A stretch of DNA of 64,000 bases from Sporosarcina sp. FSL K6-2383 (GCF_038618305.1 NZ_CP152017.1:2767501-2831500), one strand, 5' to 3'. Positions 35,432 to 45,000 are shown, counted from the first letter of the stretch. Translations and numbers: made by a program. The notes: generated by a model not told the origin, from the sequence alone.

Positions 35432-35914
35432 TTATTTACTCGCAAATGTTGCAGGCATCACAACGCCAACGACTTCACCAGTTGCACAAAGTGCGTCATC
35501 TGCGAATACTTCCACAAACACTTTAAATTTCTTCGGATGAATTTCCTCCACTTTACCAACTGCCTTCAACAAAGCTCCATGCGGCGTAGGCTTCATATAA
35601 TTCACATTCAGCGAGGCCGTCACAAATCGTGGCGGTTCTTCCCCACCACCTGGTTCATGCCCATTTTTCCGATGAAGTGCTAAAGCACACGAACCCGTTC
35701 CATGACAATCCACAAGTGAAGCAATCAACCCACCATAGACGAATCCTGGAATGGCAATATGCTTCGATGACGGCTCGTAATACGTCACCGTTTCTTCACC
35801 TTGCCAGCCTGTCCGAAAATGATAGCCGTCTTCATTTAGTCGTCCACAGCCAAAGCACCAAGCAAAATCATCTGGGTATTCGTCTTGAATCGCATGTATG
35901 ACTTCTTTCACCAT
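35432..35914 (-). CDS. PaaI family hotdog-fold thioesterase
   Basis: 160-residue acyl-CoA thioesterase-like protein. An N-terminal zinc-knuckle-like CFGCGRLNEDG near 22 precedes the hotdog domain. The helix region PGFVYGGLIASLVDCHGTGS near 60-79 contains the usual small-residue/Asp catalytic segment, and the closing strand is VNYMKPTPHGALLKAVGKVEE. Start at 35914 has GGAGG eight bases upstream. Its own terminator follows. Substrate unknown. Confidence 0.85.
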   Translation of the reverse strand: MVKEVIHAIQDEYPDDFAWCFGCGRLNEDGYHFRTGWQGEETVTYYEPSSKHIAIPGFVYGGLIASLVDCHGTGSCALALHRKNGHEPGGGEEPPRFVTASLNVNYMKPTPHGALLKAVGKVEEIHPKKFKVFVEVFADDALCATGEVVGVVMPATFASK

Positions 35915-35957
35915 TGTCACATCCTCCCCATTCTCTTAAAGCAATTATAACAGTCTT

Positions 35958-36686
35958 TTAATCGTTCAAAATATCTTTCAAAAACTTTTCTCGGTGATCC
36001 AGAAAATATTTCGTAATCTGATAGTGTTCTGTTGATTCATAATCAGTTTCTTTTATAACTCCATCATCAAAACTCAAAATCGTCGCATCTGGATAGCCTA
36101 AAATAATCGGTGAGTGTGTCGCGATGATGAATTGACAATCTTCCTCTCGGACAAGATCATGCATGACGCGTAAAAAGGACAATTGTCGTTGAGGGGATAG
36201 AGCGGCCTCAGGCTCGTCGAGTAAGTAAATGGCTTTCCCCTGAAAACGATTGAGAAATAACGACAAAAATGATTCACCATGTGATTGCTCATGTAGTGAT
36301 TTTCCACCGTAAGCCTGATAAGAGCCATAGGGTTGTCTCGCCATATCATCGACGTGAGAAGCAAAGTGATAAAACGATTCGGCTCGTAAAAAGAAGCCAT
36401 TCGTTACTTTCGGCATCCATGACAATCGTAGATGTTCACTCAATGCACTTTCTGATGCATCGACTTCGTACGTATTATTTCTGCCCCCACCTGCTGGATT
36501 AAACCCACATAAATCTGCTATGCCCTCCAGCAAGGTCGACTTACCAGAACCATTTTCCCCTACAAAAAAGGTCACTCTCTTTGTTAAATCCAATTCCGTC
36601 ATGGATTGAATAGAAGGAATCGAGAAAGGATATTCTTCTTTCACTGAATTCTCCTCCTGAAGAAGCGTTATTCTTCTTAAAACCAA
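35958..36686 (-). CDS. AAA family ATPase (RecF/SMC-like, single domain)
   Basis: 242-residue P-loop ATPase. Walker A VGENGSGKST is near 43-52, the signature-like SHGESFLSLF near 135, Walker B YLLDEPEAALSP near 157-168, and the switch His in IATHSPI near 188. No transmembrane partner or lipoprotein is nearby, so it is not an obvious transporter subunit; the ABC-type head resembles MutS/RecF-like stand-alone ATPases. Start is TTG with GGAGGGATG upstream. Function not known. Confidence 0.8.
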   Translation of the reverse strand: MVLRRITLLQEENSVKEEYPFSIPSIQSMTELDLTKRVTFFVGENGSGKSTLLEGIADLCGFNPAGGGRNNTYEVDASESALSEHLRLSWMPKVTNGFFLRAESFYHFASHVDDMARQPYGSYQAYGGKSLHEQSHGESFLSLFLNRFQGKAIYLLDEPEAALSPQRQLSFLRVMHDLVREEDCQFIIATHSPIILGYPDATILSFDDGVIKETDYESTEHYQITKYFLDHREKFLKDILND

Positions 36687-36786
36687 TTGTTCATCCCTCC
36701 AATCTTACACCTTTATGGTCGCAAGTACGATACTAACCGCCGTCGTCTGCGTATACTACAGAAACGAAATGCAGGGGGTATTCAAT

Positions 36787-37221
36787 ATGAAAATGAGAGC
36801 ATTCCTACTCATTGCCATTCTCATTGGCGGTTGCTATACGATGATACGGTCGTTCAACGACTACAACGAAAAACAGTTCACAGACCTTCTTAATACCATG
36901 AATCCATCATTCACCACAGCACTCTTCACAAAACCATCCACTTCGGGAAACACCAGTGAAACATGGCATGTCGATGAGCATTCCGAAATTAACAGCTTAC
37001 TGGACTTCCTTCAAGATTACCATATCCGGAAATTAAAGCCCGAAGAAATAAATACGAATGATGAAACTCGCCATTTCACTATTCAATTACAAGATGAAGA
37101 TGGAAATACCTTAAGCATTCTAGTCAATGAAAATCTAATCATCCAAAACTCTTTACTTTACTTTGAAATTGTCGATGGTCCACTTGATACAGAGTGGCTT
37201 GTTCATTTTTTTTATTACTAA
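36787..37221 (+). CDS. Hypothetical secreted or lipoprotein-like protein
   Basis: 144 residues. The N-terminus MKMRAFLLIAILIGGC is a hydrophobic leader that fits a lipobox (LIGGC) with Cys16. The mature part has a WHVDEHSEINSLLDFLQDYHIRKLKP segment and ends in WLVHFFYY, with no recognised domain. Start at 36787 has CAGGGGG upstream; the longer frame adds 24 residues. Similar short lipoproteins of unknown role are common in Bacillales. Confidence 0.65.
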   Translation: MKMRAFLLIAILIGGCYTMIRSFNDYNEKQFTDLLNTMNPSFTTALFTKPSTSGNTSETWHVDEHSEINSLLDFLQDYHIRKLKPEEINTNDETRHFTIQLQDEDGNTLSILVNENLIIQNSLLYFEIVDGPLDTEWLVHFFYY

Positions 37222-37295
37222 ACAGATTTGACTTCCTTCATTTTGGGCTCCATGCTATATACTAGTCAAAAGCGTGTAAAAAGGAGCCCATTACT

Positions 37296-37595
37296 ATGGA
37301 TTTTAAAAATATCGAAGAACAAGTCATTCAAAAATATCAAGAAGACGAACAACTCATGATTCGTTTGTTCGTCCAATGGTGTACCAATCATCAGTTGGAC
37401 CCCCACGAGTTGTACAAACGTGCCTATCCAAACCAACAGGAAAATGCCGCCATGAAGAACATCATCGAACAAGCAGATGCCGAAGATGACATCAACATCG
37501 ATAACGAAACAATGCTCGATGTGCTCCAGCTTTTCAGCAATGAAGACCTGGCTTTTATCGTAGCAGACGAGATAGAACGGCTCACTCGAAAATAA
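37296..37595 (+). CDS. Hypothetical acidic helical protein
   Basis: 99 residues, strongly acidic (many Asp and Glu), without signal or membrane helix. Predicted largely helical from its sequence (FKNIEEQVIQKYQEDEQL). An AAAAAGGAGCC site seven bases from the ATG supports translation. No family recognised. It converges with the P-loop kinase gene. Confidence 0.65.
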   Translation: MDFKNIEEQVIQKYQEDEQLMIRLFVQWCTNHQLDPHELYKRAYPNQQENAAMKNIIEQADAEDDINIDNETMLDVLQLFSNEDLAFIVADEIERLTRK

Positions 37596-37609
37596 GGCAC
37601 TTATAACTT

Positions 37610-38134
37610 TCATTCACCAATATAGGACATTACCTCATCTACGTAACTATCTAAAGGCCTCCCAGAATCGACTGTGAAACATTCGATATCTGGAGGTCTT
37701 TTACTATTTTTCACCCATTCTACAAACGCTTCTTCGGAGGAAACTTGCTGAATTTGACTAATCATACGTGTACGATTCTTCAGTCTTTTCCGGATCTCTT
37801 CAACGTCATTTAAATAACATTCAACATATTTATACTTAGCACGGTGTTTCTCAGAGAGCTTAGTGCCCTTTTCAACCATTTCTGAATAGAAGCAAGGACT
37901 ATCCAGTATAACGCTATGACCTTCGGATAAATGAAAATCAATTAATGACCACTCGATATCGTACGCTATTTTACCAGTAGCATTCGTGTCGATACAATTC
38001 GCTTCTAAAGATGTTAATAAAGTCGATTTGACTATATCATGATCGATGATAATTGCACCCGTCAATTTTGCTACTATTCTAGCAAGCGTCGACTTTCCAG
38101 AGCCAGGGAACCCAGACATTTGTAAAAAAAACAT
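37610..38134 (-). CDS. AAA family P-loop kinase-like protein
   Basis: 174 residues. A kinase-type Walker A GFPGSGKSTLARIVA is near the N-terminus (about residues 8-22), with a Walker B-like VILDSPCFY near 78 and a LID-like Arg-rich segment RKRLKNRTRMI near 118. This resembles the zeta-toxin/gluconate-kinase-like group of small kinases acting on nucleotides or sugars. ATG at 38134 is chosen; an in-frame GTG nine bases upstream is possible. Not linked to an antitoxin, so a toxin role is unlikely. Confidence 0.72.
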   Translation of the reverse strand: MFFLQMSGFPGSGKSTLARIVAKLTGAIIIDHDIVKSTLLTSLEANCIDTNATGKIAYDIEWSLIDFHLSEGHSVILDSPCFYSEMVEKGTKLSEKHRAKYKYVECYLNDVEEIRKRLKNRTRMISQIQQVSSEEAFVEWVKNSKRPPDIECFTVDSGRPLDSYVDEVMSYIGE

Positions 38135-38316
38135 AAAACACACATCCCCAATACTTTCTTTTAATTATTGTTTAAGGGCTCACAGTCCGCAGATAATATA
38201 AATATAACACCCACTATCGTAATATTCATAATGAATTGATTCATTTTTACTTTTCATCTACTCTACGATATACTATTAATTAGTTCGAAATCCGTAATAA
38301 AAGGGAGAGATGAGAT

Positions 38317-40131
38317 TTGGTTAAAAGTTTACCACTGCGTTCGGAAGTAAAACTAGAAGAAACGTGGAATTTGCAGGATCTTTTCAAAACTGAGGAAGAC
38401 TACAATGCAGCCATCGCAGAGCTTGAAACTGCCGTGGATGTGTTTGCTGGGAAATTCACTGGCAACATATCTAATCCAACAACAGCCATTGAAGCATTAA
38501 AAGGCTATGCGGCACTTTACGAAAAAATGGTTCCTATCGGCACGTATACAAGCCTATCATCCAGTACAGACCAAACGGATGATACTGCACAAATGCGTTC
38601 AAGTAAATTCGGTTCGATTGCTGCAAAAATCAATAGTAAACTGTCTTTTGTCGACAGCGAACTGACTGAATTGCCTGTTGAAACTTTGAAAGAAGCGATG
38701 CAACAATCTGCTGATTACCAGAATTACTTAGAAAAATTAATTCGCCAAAAAGACTATCAGCTACATCCTGAAGTCGAGAAAACACTTGCCGCATTTTCTT
38801 CAACATTCAGTGGACCATATGGCTTGTATAACACAACAAAAATGGTCGACATGTCATTCGATGATTTTGAAGCAGACGGTCAAAAGTATCCGCTAAGCTA
38901 TGTATCATTCGAAGGTGACTGGGAGTCTGAAGCAAATACCGCCAAGCGTCGTGCAGCATTTGAATCCTTCTCTACTAAACTGAAGGATTATCAGCATACA
39001 ACAGCAAAAACGTACGATATGCATCTGCAAATTGAAAAAACAACATCTGATGTACGCGGCTACAACACGATTTTCGATTATTTATTGTTCAATCAAGAAG
39101 TCGATAAACCCATGTATGACCGCCAAATCGATTTGATCACGACAGAGCTTGCACCGCATATGCGCAAGTATGCAAAATTACTTCAAAAAGTACATGGCTT
39201 GGATAAAATGACGTTCGCTGACTTAAAAATTCCACTTGATCCAACATACGAACCGACAATTACAGTGGAGGAATCGAAAAAGTATATTGACGATGCACTT
39301 GCGATTATGGGTGATGATTATTTGAACATGGTGCAACGTTCTTACGACGAACGTTGGATAGATTTTGCTCAAAATAAAGGCAAATCCACAGGCGCTTTCT
39401 GTTCAAGCCCTTACGGCAATCACCCGTATATCCTCATTTCATGGACAGGTAGCATGGAAGACGTCTTCGTCCTAGCACATGAGCTTGGGCATGCTGGACA
39501 TTTCTATAATGCCAATCGCGAGCAAAATATTTTCAATGCGCGTCCATCTTTATACTTCATTGAGGCACCTTCAACGATGAATGAAATGTTGGTTGCCAAT
39601 CATCTGTTGAAAAACTCGGATGATCCGAAGTTTAAACGTTGGGTTATTTCTTCTATCGTGGCACGCACGTACTACCATAACTTTGTAACACATTTGCTAG
39701 AAGCCGCTTATCAGCGTAAAGTCTATGAGCGTATCGATGCAGGTGGTAGTGTCAATGCAGGCGTGTTGAATAACTTGAAACGTGGCGTTTTAGAGGAATT
39801 CTGGGGAGATGACGTTGACATTACAGAGGGTGCTGAATTGACATGGATGCGCCAGCCACACTACTACATGGGCTTGTATCCATACACATACAGTGCTGGA
39901 CTGACGATTTCCACACAAGTATCTAAACGTGTCTTAGCAGAAGGTCAGTCAGCCGTCGATGAATGGTTGGAAGTGTTGAAGGCTGGTGGTACAAAATCAC
40001 CTGCCGACCTTGCCAAAATGGCTGGCGTCGACATTACAACCGAGCAACCGTTACGTGACACAATCGCTTATATTGGTGAGCTGATTGATCAATTAGTTGT
40101 GTTGACAGAAGAAATCGAAGCAAGCAACTAA
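38317..40131 (+). CDS. pepF: Oligoendopeptidase F
   Basis: 604-residue M3B zinc metallopeptidase that cleaves short peptides in the cytoplasm. The zinc motif HELGH is at 388-392 with the third ligand Glu in the following FIEAPSTMNEML. N-terminal helical oligopeptidase domain as usual. Length matches Firmicute PepF. Start TTG at 38317 with GGGAGAG and a 7-nt spacing. Monocistronic, with its own terminator at 40146. Confidence 0.95.
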   Translation: MVKSLPLRSEVKLEETWNLQDLFKTEEDYNAAIAELETAVDVFAGKFTGNISNPTTAIEALKGYAALYEKMVPIGTYTSLSSSTDQTDDTAQMRSSKFGSIAAKINSKLSFVDSELTELPVETLKEAMQQSADYQNYLEKLIRQKDYQLHPEVEKTLAAFSSTFSGPYGLYNTTKMVDMSFDDFEADGQKYPLSYVSFEGDWESEANTAKRRAAFESFSTKLKDYQHTTAKTYDMHLQIEKTTSDVRGYNTIFDYLLFNQEVDKPMYDRQIDLITTELAPHMRKYAKLLQKVHGLDKMTFADLKIPLDPTYEPTITVEESKKYIDDALAIMGDDYLNMVQRSYDERWIDFAQNKGKSTGAFCSSPYGNHPYILISWTGSMEDVFVLAHELGHAGHFYNANREQNIFNARPSLYFIEAPSTMNEMLVANHLLKNSDDPKFKRWVISSIVARTYYHNFVTHLLEAAYQRKVYERIDAGGSVNAGVLNNLKRGVLEEFWGDDVDITEGAELTWMRQPHYYMGLYPYTYSAGLTISTQVSKRVLAEGQSAVDEWLEVLKAGGTKSPADLAKMAGVDITTEQPLRDTIAYIGELIDQLVVLTEEIEASN

Positions 40132-40145
40132 TTTTCCTCACATTG

Positions 40146-40178
40146 TAAAGTGACTCCTTGATTGGGGTCACTTTTTTT
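40146..40178 (+). terminator. Terminator after pepF
   Basis: AAAGTGACTCC and GGGGTCACTTT form an 11-bp stem with one G-T pair, loop TTGATT, then T7. Confidence 0.85.
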
Positions 40179-40272
40179 CGCACAAACAAAATGACAGACT
40201 AGTACTACTAATGGAATAATTCATGTATACTAACGTATAAATAGGGACTACTTAAGAGAAAGAGGTTAATCT

Positions 40273-41436
40273 ATGACACTGTCAAATCGATTAAAAAATT
40301 TACCGCCACACTTCTTTTCTTCTCTCGTTCGAAATGTTGAACAAGCACTCGCTCAAGGGCGAGATGTGATTAACTTAGGTCGAGGCAATCCCGACCAACC
40401 AACACCGCCTCATATTGTCAAAGCATTGCAGGAGGCTGTTGAAGACCCCGCAACGCATGGATACTCGCCATTCAGAGGAATCGCGGAATTCAAGGAGGCT
40501 GCTGCTGACTTTTACAAACGTGAGTACAATGTCAATATTGACCCAAAAACCGAGGTTGCTGTCCTATTTGGCACAAAGCCCGGATTAGTCGGGTTGCCTC
40601 TTGCCCTTATGAATGAAGGAGAATTGCTATTACTACCGGACCCAGGCTATCCAGATTATTTGTCTAGTGTCAGCTTAGCAAATATCAACTACGATACAAT
40701 TCCATTGCTGGTGGAAAATAATTTTTTACCAGATTACAGCACATTATCTGACGAACAAAAGAAAGCCAAGTTAATGTATTTAAACTATCCAAACAACCCT
40801 ACGAGTGCTACTGCAACAATTCCATTTTTCGAGGAAACAGTTGCTTTAGCAAAAGCGAATGACATCGCTATTATGCACGACTTTGCATACGGCGGTATCG
40901 GTTTCGACGGTCAAAAACCTATCAGCTTCCTACAGGCAACAGGTGCTAAAGAGGTTGGAATTGAAATGTACACCATGTCAAAAACGTATAATATGGCCGG
41001 CTGGCGCGTCGGTTTTGCTGTTGGCAATGCCGATATGATTCAAGCCATTGGCACCTTGCAAGATTATTTATTCATCGACATCTTTCCAGCCATTCAACGT
41101 GCCGCCGCTGTTGCATTAACAAGTAGTCAAGACTGTGTCGATGAGCTCGTCGCTCTGTATGAAAGTCGGCGTAATGTTTTAATTGCAGAGTGCAACCGAA
41201 TTGGCTGGAACGTCATCGCGCCGACCGCATCATTCTTCGCATGGTTGCCCGTTCCTACGGGCTATACAAGTGAATCTTTCACAAATGTCCTGCTCAATAA
41301 AGCCGATGTAGCCGTTTCACCAGGTCGCGCCTTTGGGACTTATGGAGAAGGCTATGTACGCGTCGGATTATTGGAAACGGAAGATCGATTGAGAGAAGCT
41401 GTTGCTCGTATTGAAAAACTAGATTTATTTTCATGA
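40273..41436 (+). CDS. mtnE: PLP-dependent aminotransferase, MtnE-like
   Basis: 387-residue fold-type I aminotransferase. INLGRGNPDQPTPPHIV near 33, YSPFRGI near 68, LNYPNNPTSATAT near 175, Lys237 in YTMSKTYNMAGWRVG as the PLP lysine, and the C-terminal GTYGEGYVRVGL match Bacillus MtnE (YkrV), which transaminates 2-keto-4-methylthiobutyrate to methionine at the end of the salvage pathway. No other mtn gene is in the window, so the salvage role is inferred from sequence style. No SAM riboswitch precedes it. AGAAAGAGG site upstream. Confidence 0.82.
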   Translation: MTLSNRLKNLPPHFFSSLVRNVEQALAQGRDVINLGRGNPDQPTPPHIVKALQEAVEDPATHGYSPFRGIAEFKEAAADFYKREYNVNIDPKTEVAVLFGTKPGLVGLPLALMNEGELLLLPDPGYPDYLSSVSLANINYDTIPLLVENNFLPDYSTLSDEQKKAKLMYLNYPNNPTSATATIPFFEETVALAKANDIAIMHDFAYGGIGFDGQKPISFLQATGAKEVGIEMYTMSKTYNMAGWRVGFAVGNADMIQAIGTLQDYLFIDIFPAIQRAAAVALTSSQDCVDELVALYESRRNVLIAECNRIGWNVIAPTASFFAWLPVPTGYTSESFTNVLLNKADVAVSPGRAFGTYGEGYVRVGLLETEDRLREAVARIEKLDLFS

Positions 41437-41437
41437 T

Positions 41438-41479
41438 TAAGAACTGACGGACTGTATCGAGTCCGGCAGTTCTTTATTT
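41438..41479 (+). terminator. Terminator after the aminotransferase gene
   Basis: AAGAACTG-CGGACT and AGTCCG-CAGTTCTT with a 6-nt loop, followed by TTTATTT. Confidence 0.8.
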
Positions 41480-41508
41480 ACACACAGGCACTAGCATACA
41501 TCGTAAAA

Positions 41509-41847
41509 CTAACTGCTCATTCCTTCATCCTCGTCTCTGTCCAGTCGATCTACAAGTCTCTCTAGTAATTTTCCAAGCATTTCAACATCCGGACTCGTCG
41601 TATTATTATTTGACTTCTCTTTTTTCAATTCATCAATTTGCTTTTGAAGCTTGTCGAGTTCTTGTTGCTGCTGTGCATCAGAAATCAGGCCTTCTTCTAT
41701 TGAAATCGCTCCACCAATCGTTTGTAAAGCATCACCTAATGTCGAAATGGCTGACCCTAATAACGAAATTTTCGCGCCCCTATTTAAAGAGTCATCATTA
41801 GACATTATTTTATCGTTTATGATTGGATAATTTCGTCGCAAAACCAT
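41509..41847 (-). CDS. Hypothetical protein with coiled coil
   Basis: 112 residues. A Gly/Ala-rich helical segment GSAISTLGDALQTIGGAIS near 34-52 precedes a coiled coil (QQQELDKLQKQIDELKKEK) and an acidic C-terminus. The ATG at 41847 follows AGAGGGG closely; an alternative start inside at MSNDDSLNRG is possible. Not recognised. Isolated gene transcribed opposite to the aminotransferase. Confidence 0.55.
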   Translation of the reverse strand: MVLRRNYPIINDKIMSNDDSLNRGAKISLLGSAISTLGDALQTIGGAISIEEGLISDAQQQQELDKLQKQIDELKKEKSNNNTTSPDVEMLGKLLERLVDRLDRDEDEGMSS

Positions 41848-41958
41848 CGCCCCTCTACCCAATTTGTCGAATGATTATTTCAGCTTTCAAGCTATTATAT
41901 GTGATTGATGATAGTAGAGGTCCTTCCAGATGAGTATCTAGTTGATGAGTGATTTTGA

Positions 41959-42819
41959 TTAATGAGATACGGGCATTACAAATCCTAGCTGCACAGAATC
42001 AGCAATACGATTATATCCAATTTCCCGATAGATTTTATTCGACGTTGGATTCATTAAATCTGTATACAATACACAAAAATTATAGTTTCTTAGCAGTTCA
42101 GTTGAGCAAGCTGCCACCATCGACCGAGCATAGCCTTTTTTACGCTCCTCATGCGGTGTGAACACGAAAGATACCGTGACACCATGCTCGGTAGGACGCG
42201 CTTTTTTCATCATTGACACGACTTTTCCATCATGCTCCCACAAAAACACTTCTTGTTCACTAATAAACAAGGACACACGTTTTTTCACCTCTTCTAAAGA
42301 TGTAATTGGTAGCCCAGTATCCTCCTCAAATATCGTAAACCATCCCTCAATCAGCGGAGAATCCCTCTCATCCGCAAGACGCCATTTTCCAGGACTTTGT
42401 TGCAAAGCTTTATTTACTTTATCTAGCCGATACAATCCTTGATCCATCAACAATTTATGAACTGTTCCTGTTTTTACTTCCCATTTCTCTGCAAAACGGT
42501 ATGCCCATGCCTTCAGGCTAATGACAGAACTCATTTCAATCCTAAATTCCACCAGTTTTTTTATTAATACATCTACGATTCCTTCTATTCGCTTTTCATC
42601 CACAATAATGAGATTTAGTGGATGTGGTGGTGTCATTTGCATTAATGCCAACACTTTCCCATCCTCTTCTATCGTCGCCATAAAAGGATTGTCATAACGA
42701 CCAGCTTTGATGGCTTGTAACACACCGAAAAACAGGCTGTAGACATCTTCTTTTTCTGTCAAAATCGGCTCTGCTTGTAACGCAAAGTCATGCACATCGG
42801 CATACTGTCTAAATTCCAT
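41959..42819 (-). CDS. GNAT family N-acetyltransferase
   Basis: 286-residue two-lobed protein. The C-terminal GNAT fold carries VSFVFTPHEERKKGYARSMVAACS near 203-226 and YREIGYNRIADS near 262. The N-terminal lobe is a degenerate GNAT-like region. Start at 42819 with GAGGGGG six bases upstream is preferred over an ATG that abuts the site. Substrate unknown. Confidence 0.82.
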   Translation of the reverse strand: MEFRQYADVHDFALQAEPILTEKEDVYSLFFGVLQAIKAGRYDNPFMATIEEDGKVLALMQMTPPHPLNLIIVDEKRIEGIVDVLIKKLVEFRIEMSSVISLKAWAYRFAEKWEVKTGTVHKLLMDQGLYRLDKVNKALQQSPGKWRLADERDSPLIEGWFTIFEEDTGLPITSLEEVKKRVSLFISEQEVFLWEHDGKVVSMMKKARPTEHGVTVSFVFTPHEERKKGYARSMVAACSTELLRNYNFCVLYTDLMNPTSNKIYREIGYNRIADSVQLGFVMPVSH

Positions 42820-42847
42820 TGCCATCCCCCTCGCTAAAATGCTATTT

Positions 42848-42897
42848 AAAAAAGGATATGCACCTTCCTCAAAAATAGAAAGGTACCATATCCTTTA
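42848..42897 (-). terminator. Terminator of the VOC-family gene
   Basis: AAAGGATATG and CATATCCTTT with an inner CCTT/AAGG pairing, then a T-run on the minus strand. Confidence 0.75.
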
Positions 42898-42899
42898 AA

Positions 42900-43328
42900 T
42901 TACCCGAATGTTTCGCCACTGTCTAGGCTTAATTGCCACTCAATACCGAACTTGTCCGTTATTTGGCCATAGCATTTGCTGAAAAATGTTTCTTGTAGCT
43001 CCAAGTTTACCTTGCCGCCTTCTTTCAGTTTACTGAACACAGATTTAATTTCATTCTCATCTTTACTGACGACTGCAAGCGTAATGTTATTTCCTAGGGT
43101 GAAAGGTGATCCTGGAAAAGTATCGGAAAACATCACATTACTACCGCTAATGTTAAGCCGTGTGTGCATCACTAAATTCTTCGCTTCTTCTGGAAGAGGA
43201 TACTCTGGATTGGGTGGCCCTTCTCCGAACGTCATAATTTTGGGTGCTTCTGTTTCAAAAACCTCTGCATAAAACCCTACTGCTTCACGACAATTTCCAT
43301 TAAAATTAAAATACACATCAATAGCCAT
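42900..43328 (-). CDS. VOC family protein (PhnB-like)
   Basis: 142-residue glyoxalase/bleomycin-resistance fold protein of the PhnB/DUF1428-like type. Landmarks are DVYFNFNGNCREAVGFYAEVF at 4-24, VMHTRLNISGSNVMFSDTFPG near 49, and the final YGQITDKFGIEWQLSLD. Metal-binding positions are not complete, as usual in this subgroup. GGAGTGG precedes the ATG. Role unknown. Confidence 0.88.
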   Translation of the reverse strand: MAIDVYFNFNGNCREAVGFYAEVFETEAPKIMTFGEGPPNPEYPLPEEAKNLVMHTRLNISGSNVMFSDTFPGSPFTLGNNITLAVVSKDENEIKSVFSKLKEGGKVNLELQETFFSKCYGQITDKFGIEWQLSLDSGETFG

Positions 43329-43457
43329 TTTTCCACTCCTTCTTTTTTCATACTAAGCCTATTTTATCATTAAAATAGTAAAATCTAAATAGACCACACA
43401 GAATTGTTCCCCAAAATGAGGACAATAAAACATACAAGGACGAAATAGAATATAAAA

Positions 43458-43484
43458 AGACATGCATCCGCAAAGATGCACATC
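43458..43484 (-). terminator. Probable terminator of the 43511 gene
   Basis: TGCATC-CGCAAA-GATGCA hairpin followed on the minus strand by TGTCTTTTTAT. Confidence 0.55.
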
Positions 43485-43510
43485 TCTAACTATGTATCAC
43501 AGGTACTCAT

Positions 43511-43954
43511 TCACCAAAACATCGGCTTTTGTACCATCAACCATAACATGAGGAGCATTAGGCCAAGATAAACCCATGACGTGGTCATCAACCTTTTGAG
43601 AATATCAGTTTTATCGGCATCAGGATTATGAAACCGACGCAATACAATTGTAAAGCCTTTTGATAAGAAAACACCTGATAAAAGTAAAACAGCAAGCGTT
43701 AGGATCACCCATGATGTAGTCCATGGATAAGGTCCAAAAATCAGTAGCAAGACACCACTAACTACAAGGACATGCCCTGCATGCATAACGATTCGAATGA
43801 CAACCTTAATTACGGATAAATATGCTTGTTCTATGCCAGCTTCAACACCATGTAGACGCTTGATAACCGGCATCAAAATTGTTAACGGACCAATGGACAG
43901 AACTGCACTCAGCACATGGAGAAAAACAATTATTCCGTAGATTTCCGATTTCAT
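43511..43954 (-). CDS. DUF2269-like integral membrane protein
   Basis: 147 residues with four transmembrane helices. The first helix contains FLHVLSAVLSIGPLT, a His/Gly pattern common in DUF2269/CopD-like proteins. Conserved His residues at MHAGHVLVVSGV could bind haem or metal. Seven nt separate it from the upstream ASCH gene, so the two are probably cotranscribed. No function known. Confidence 0.7.
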   Translation of the reverse strand: MKSEIYGIIVFLHVLSAVLSIGPLTILMPVIKRLHGVEAGIEQAYLSVIKVVIRIVMHAGHVLVVSGVLLLIFGPYPWTTSWVILTLAVLLLSGVFLSKGFTIVLRRFHNPDADKTDILKRLMTTSWVYLGLMLLMLWLMVQKPMFW

Positions 43955-43961
43955 CTCACGA

Positions 43962-44294
43962 TTACTTCGCTATCGGGCTAAATTCATGTACCCACACGCT
44001 CATCTTCGGAATCCATGGCATTTTTGCATGCATAGACAAAATCGCTTGTTTGTACTCCTCCATGTTCGTGTAGCCCTCTTGCTGTGCGTGTTCGTCCGTC
44101 ATTTCACCAAGTGTTTGTGAATAAAGTGCATCCACTTTAAACTCTTTGCCATCCAGCACCATAATTTCTCCAGGATATGCGTAAACACCATTACGGCGCG
44201 TAGCCGTTTTTTTGCCGTTCAATACTTTTTGAACATCTTCAGGGATTGTGACAAGTCGTTCAATCGAGCATGTTTTTTCAGGAAAATCAGTCAT
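43962..44294 (-). CDS. ASCH domain protein
   Basis: 110-residue ASCH/YqfB-like domain protein. The VLNGKKTATRRNGVYAYPGEIMVLDGKEFKV segment near 24-54 matches the family RNA-binding-like fold, and the C-terminal WVHEFSPIAK strand closes it. AGGAGCGATTTAA precedes the ATG. ASCH proteins are proposed to bind RNA or act on nucleoside derivatives; the role here is unknown. Followed by the DUF2269-like gene. Confidence 0.78.
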   Translation of the reverse strand: MTDFPEKTCSIERLVTIPEDVQKVLNGKKTATRRNGVYAYPGEIMVLDGKEFKVDALYSQTLGEMTDEHAQQEGYTNMEEYKQAILSMHAKMPWIPKMSVWVHEFSPIAK

Positions 44295-44482
44295 TTAAAT
44301 CGCTCCTTATACTATAATTACTTCTATCTTTATCATAACGATTTCCGTTTGTTTTTGCGACAATTCAGAGGATGAAATCACTTCATTATAATAAAAAAAC
44401 ATTCCCAGACACTTATCGTTCACATTTAACCCACATAAAGTTCACTCTCACCAGCTTCCGATTTCTGTGAAGGGCAAAAGGA

Positions 44483-44512
44483 AGGCTCAGTCCATTAAAT
44501 TTCAACTGAGCC
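44483..44512 (-). terminator. Weak terminator of the rib operon
   Basis: GGCTCAG and CTGAGCC pair around a 15-nt loop, but the minus-strand tail TTCCTTTTG is a poor T-tract. Confidence 0.45.
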
Positions 44513-44523
44513 TATCCAACTTT

Positions 44524-44988
44524 TTATATTTGTTTCAATAAATTCGCCATTTCTATGGCAACTGTACCCGCATCCCAGCCTTTATTGCCAGCTTTCGTCC
44601 CAGCACGTTCAATTGCTTGCTCAATTGTATCTGTCGTTAAGACACCGAAAATAACGGGAACTCCTTCTTGCATATTAATGGCGGCGACGCCTTTTGCCAC
44701 TTCATTACACACAAAATCGAAATGTGGTGTTGCGCCACGAATCACCGTACCAAGCGTAATGACAGCATCGTATTTCCCCGAAGCAGCCATTTTTTTTGCC
44801 ACAAGCGGAATTTCATAAGCACCCGGCACCCAAGCAACCGCCGTATCACTTTCAGCAACACCGTGACGGCGCAATGCATCTTCCGCGCCATCTAACAGTT
44901 TTCCCGTAATAAATTCATTAAATCTCGCAACGACGATTCCGATTTTCAATCCTGTTCCAACTAAATGTCCTTCGTAAATTGTTCCCAT
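44524..44988 (-). CDS. ribH: 6,7-dimethyl-8-ribityllumazine synthase
   Basis: 154-residue lumazine synthase, which condenses 5-amino-6-ribitylamino-uracil with dihydroxybutanone phosphate. Motifs are [16 protein letters not shown] near 20, [15 protein letters not shown] near 54, [19 protein letters not shown] near 83-101 containing the catalytic His, and [16 protein letters not shown] at the end. GGGGGATTT precedes tandem ATGs; the second is used here. Last gene of the riboflavin locus and intact. Confidence 0.95.
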   Translation of the reverse strand: MGTIYEGHLVGTGLKIGIVVARFNEFITGKLLDGAEDALRRHGVAESDTAVAWVPGAYEIPLVAKKMAASGKYDAVITLGTVIRGATPHFDFVCNEVAKGVAAINMQEGVPVIFGVLTTDTIEQAIERAGTKAGNKGWDAGTVAIEMANLLKQI

Positions 44989-45000
44989 CATAAATCCCCC

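Noticed and set aside
37266..37613. 115-codon frame antisense to the 37296 gene
   Set aside because: The plus-strand frame has a good ribosome binding site and acidic protein composition; the antisense frame has neither and reads as a shadow.
37610..38134. Zeta-type toxin of a toxin-antitoxin pair
   Set aside because: The kinase fold is zeta-like, but no antitoxin gene is adjacent; the neighbour is an unrelated acidic protein on the opposite strand.
40132..40272. SAM riboswitch before the MtnE-like gene
   Set aside because: The 140-nt leader contains only the pepF terminator and no S-box consensus segments.
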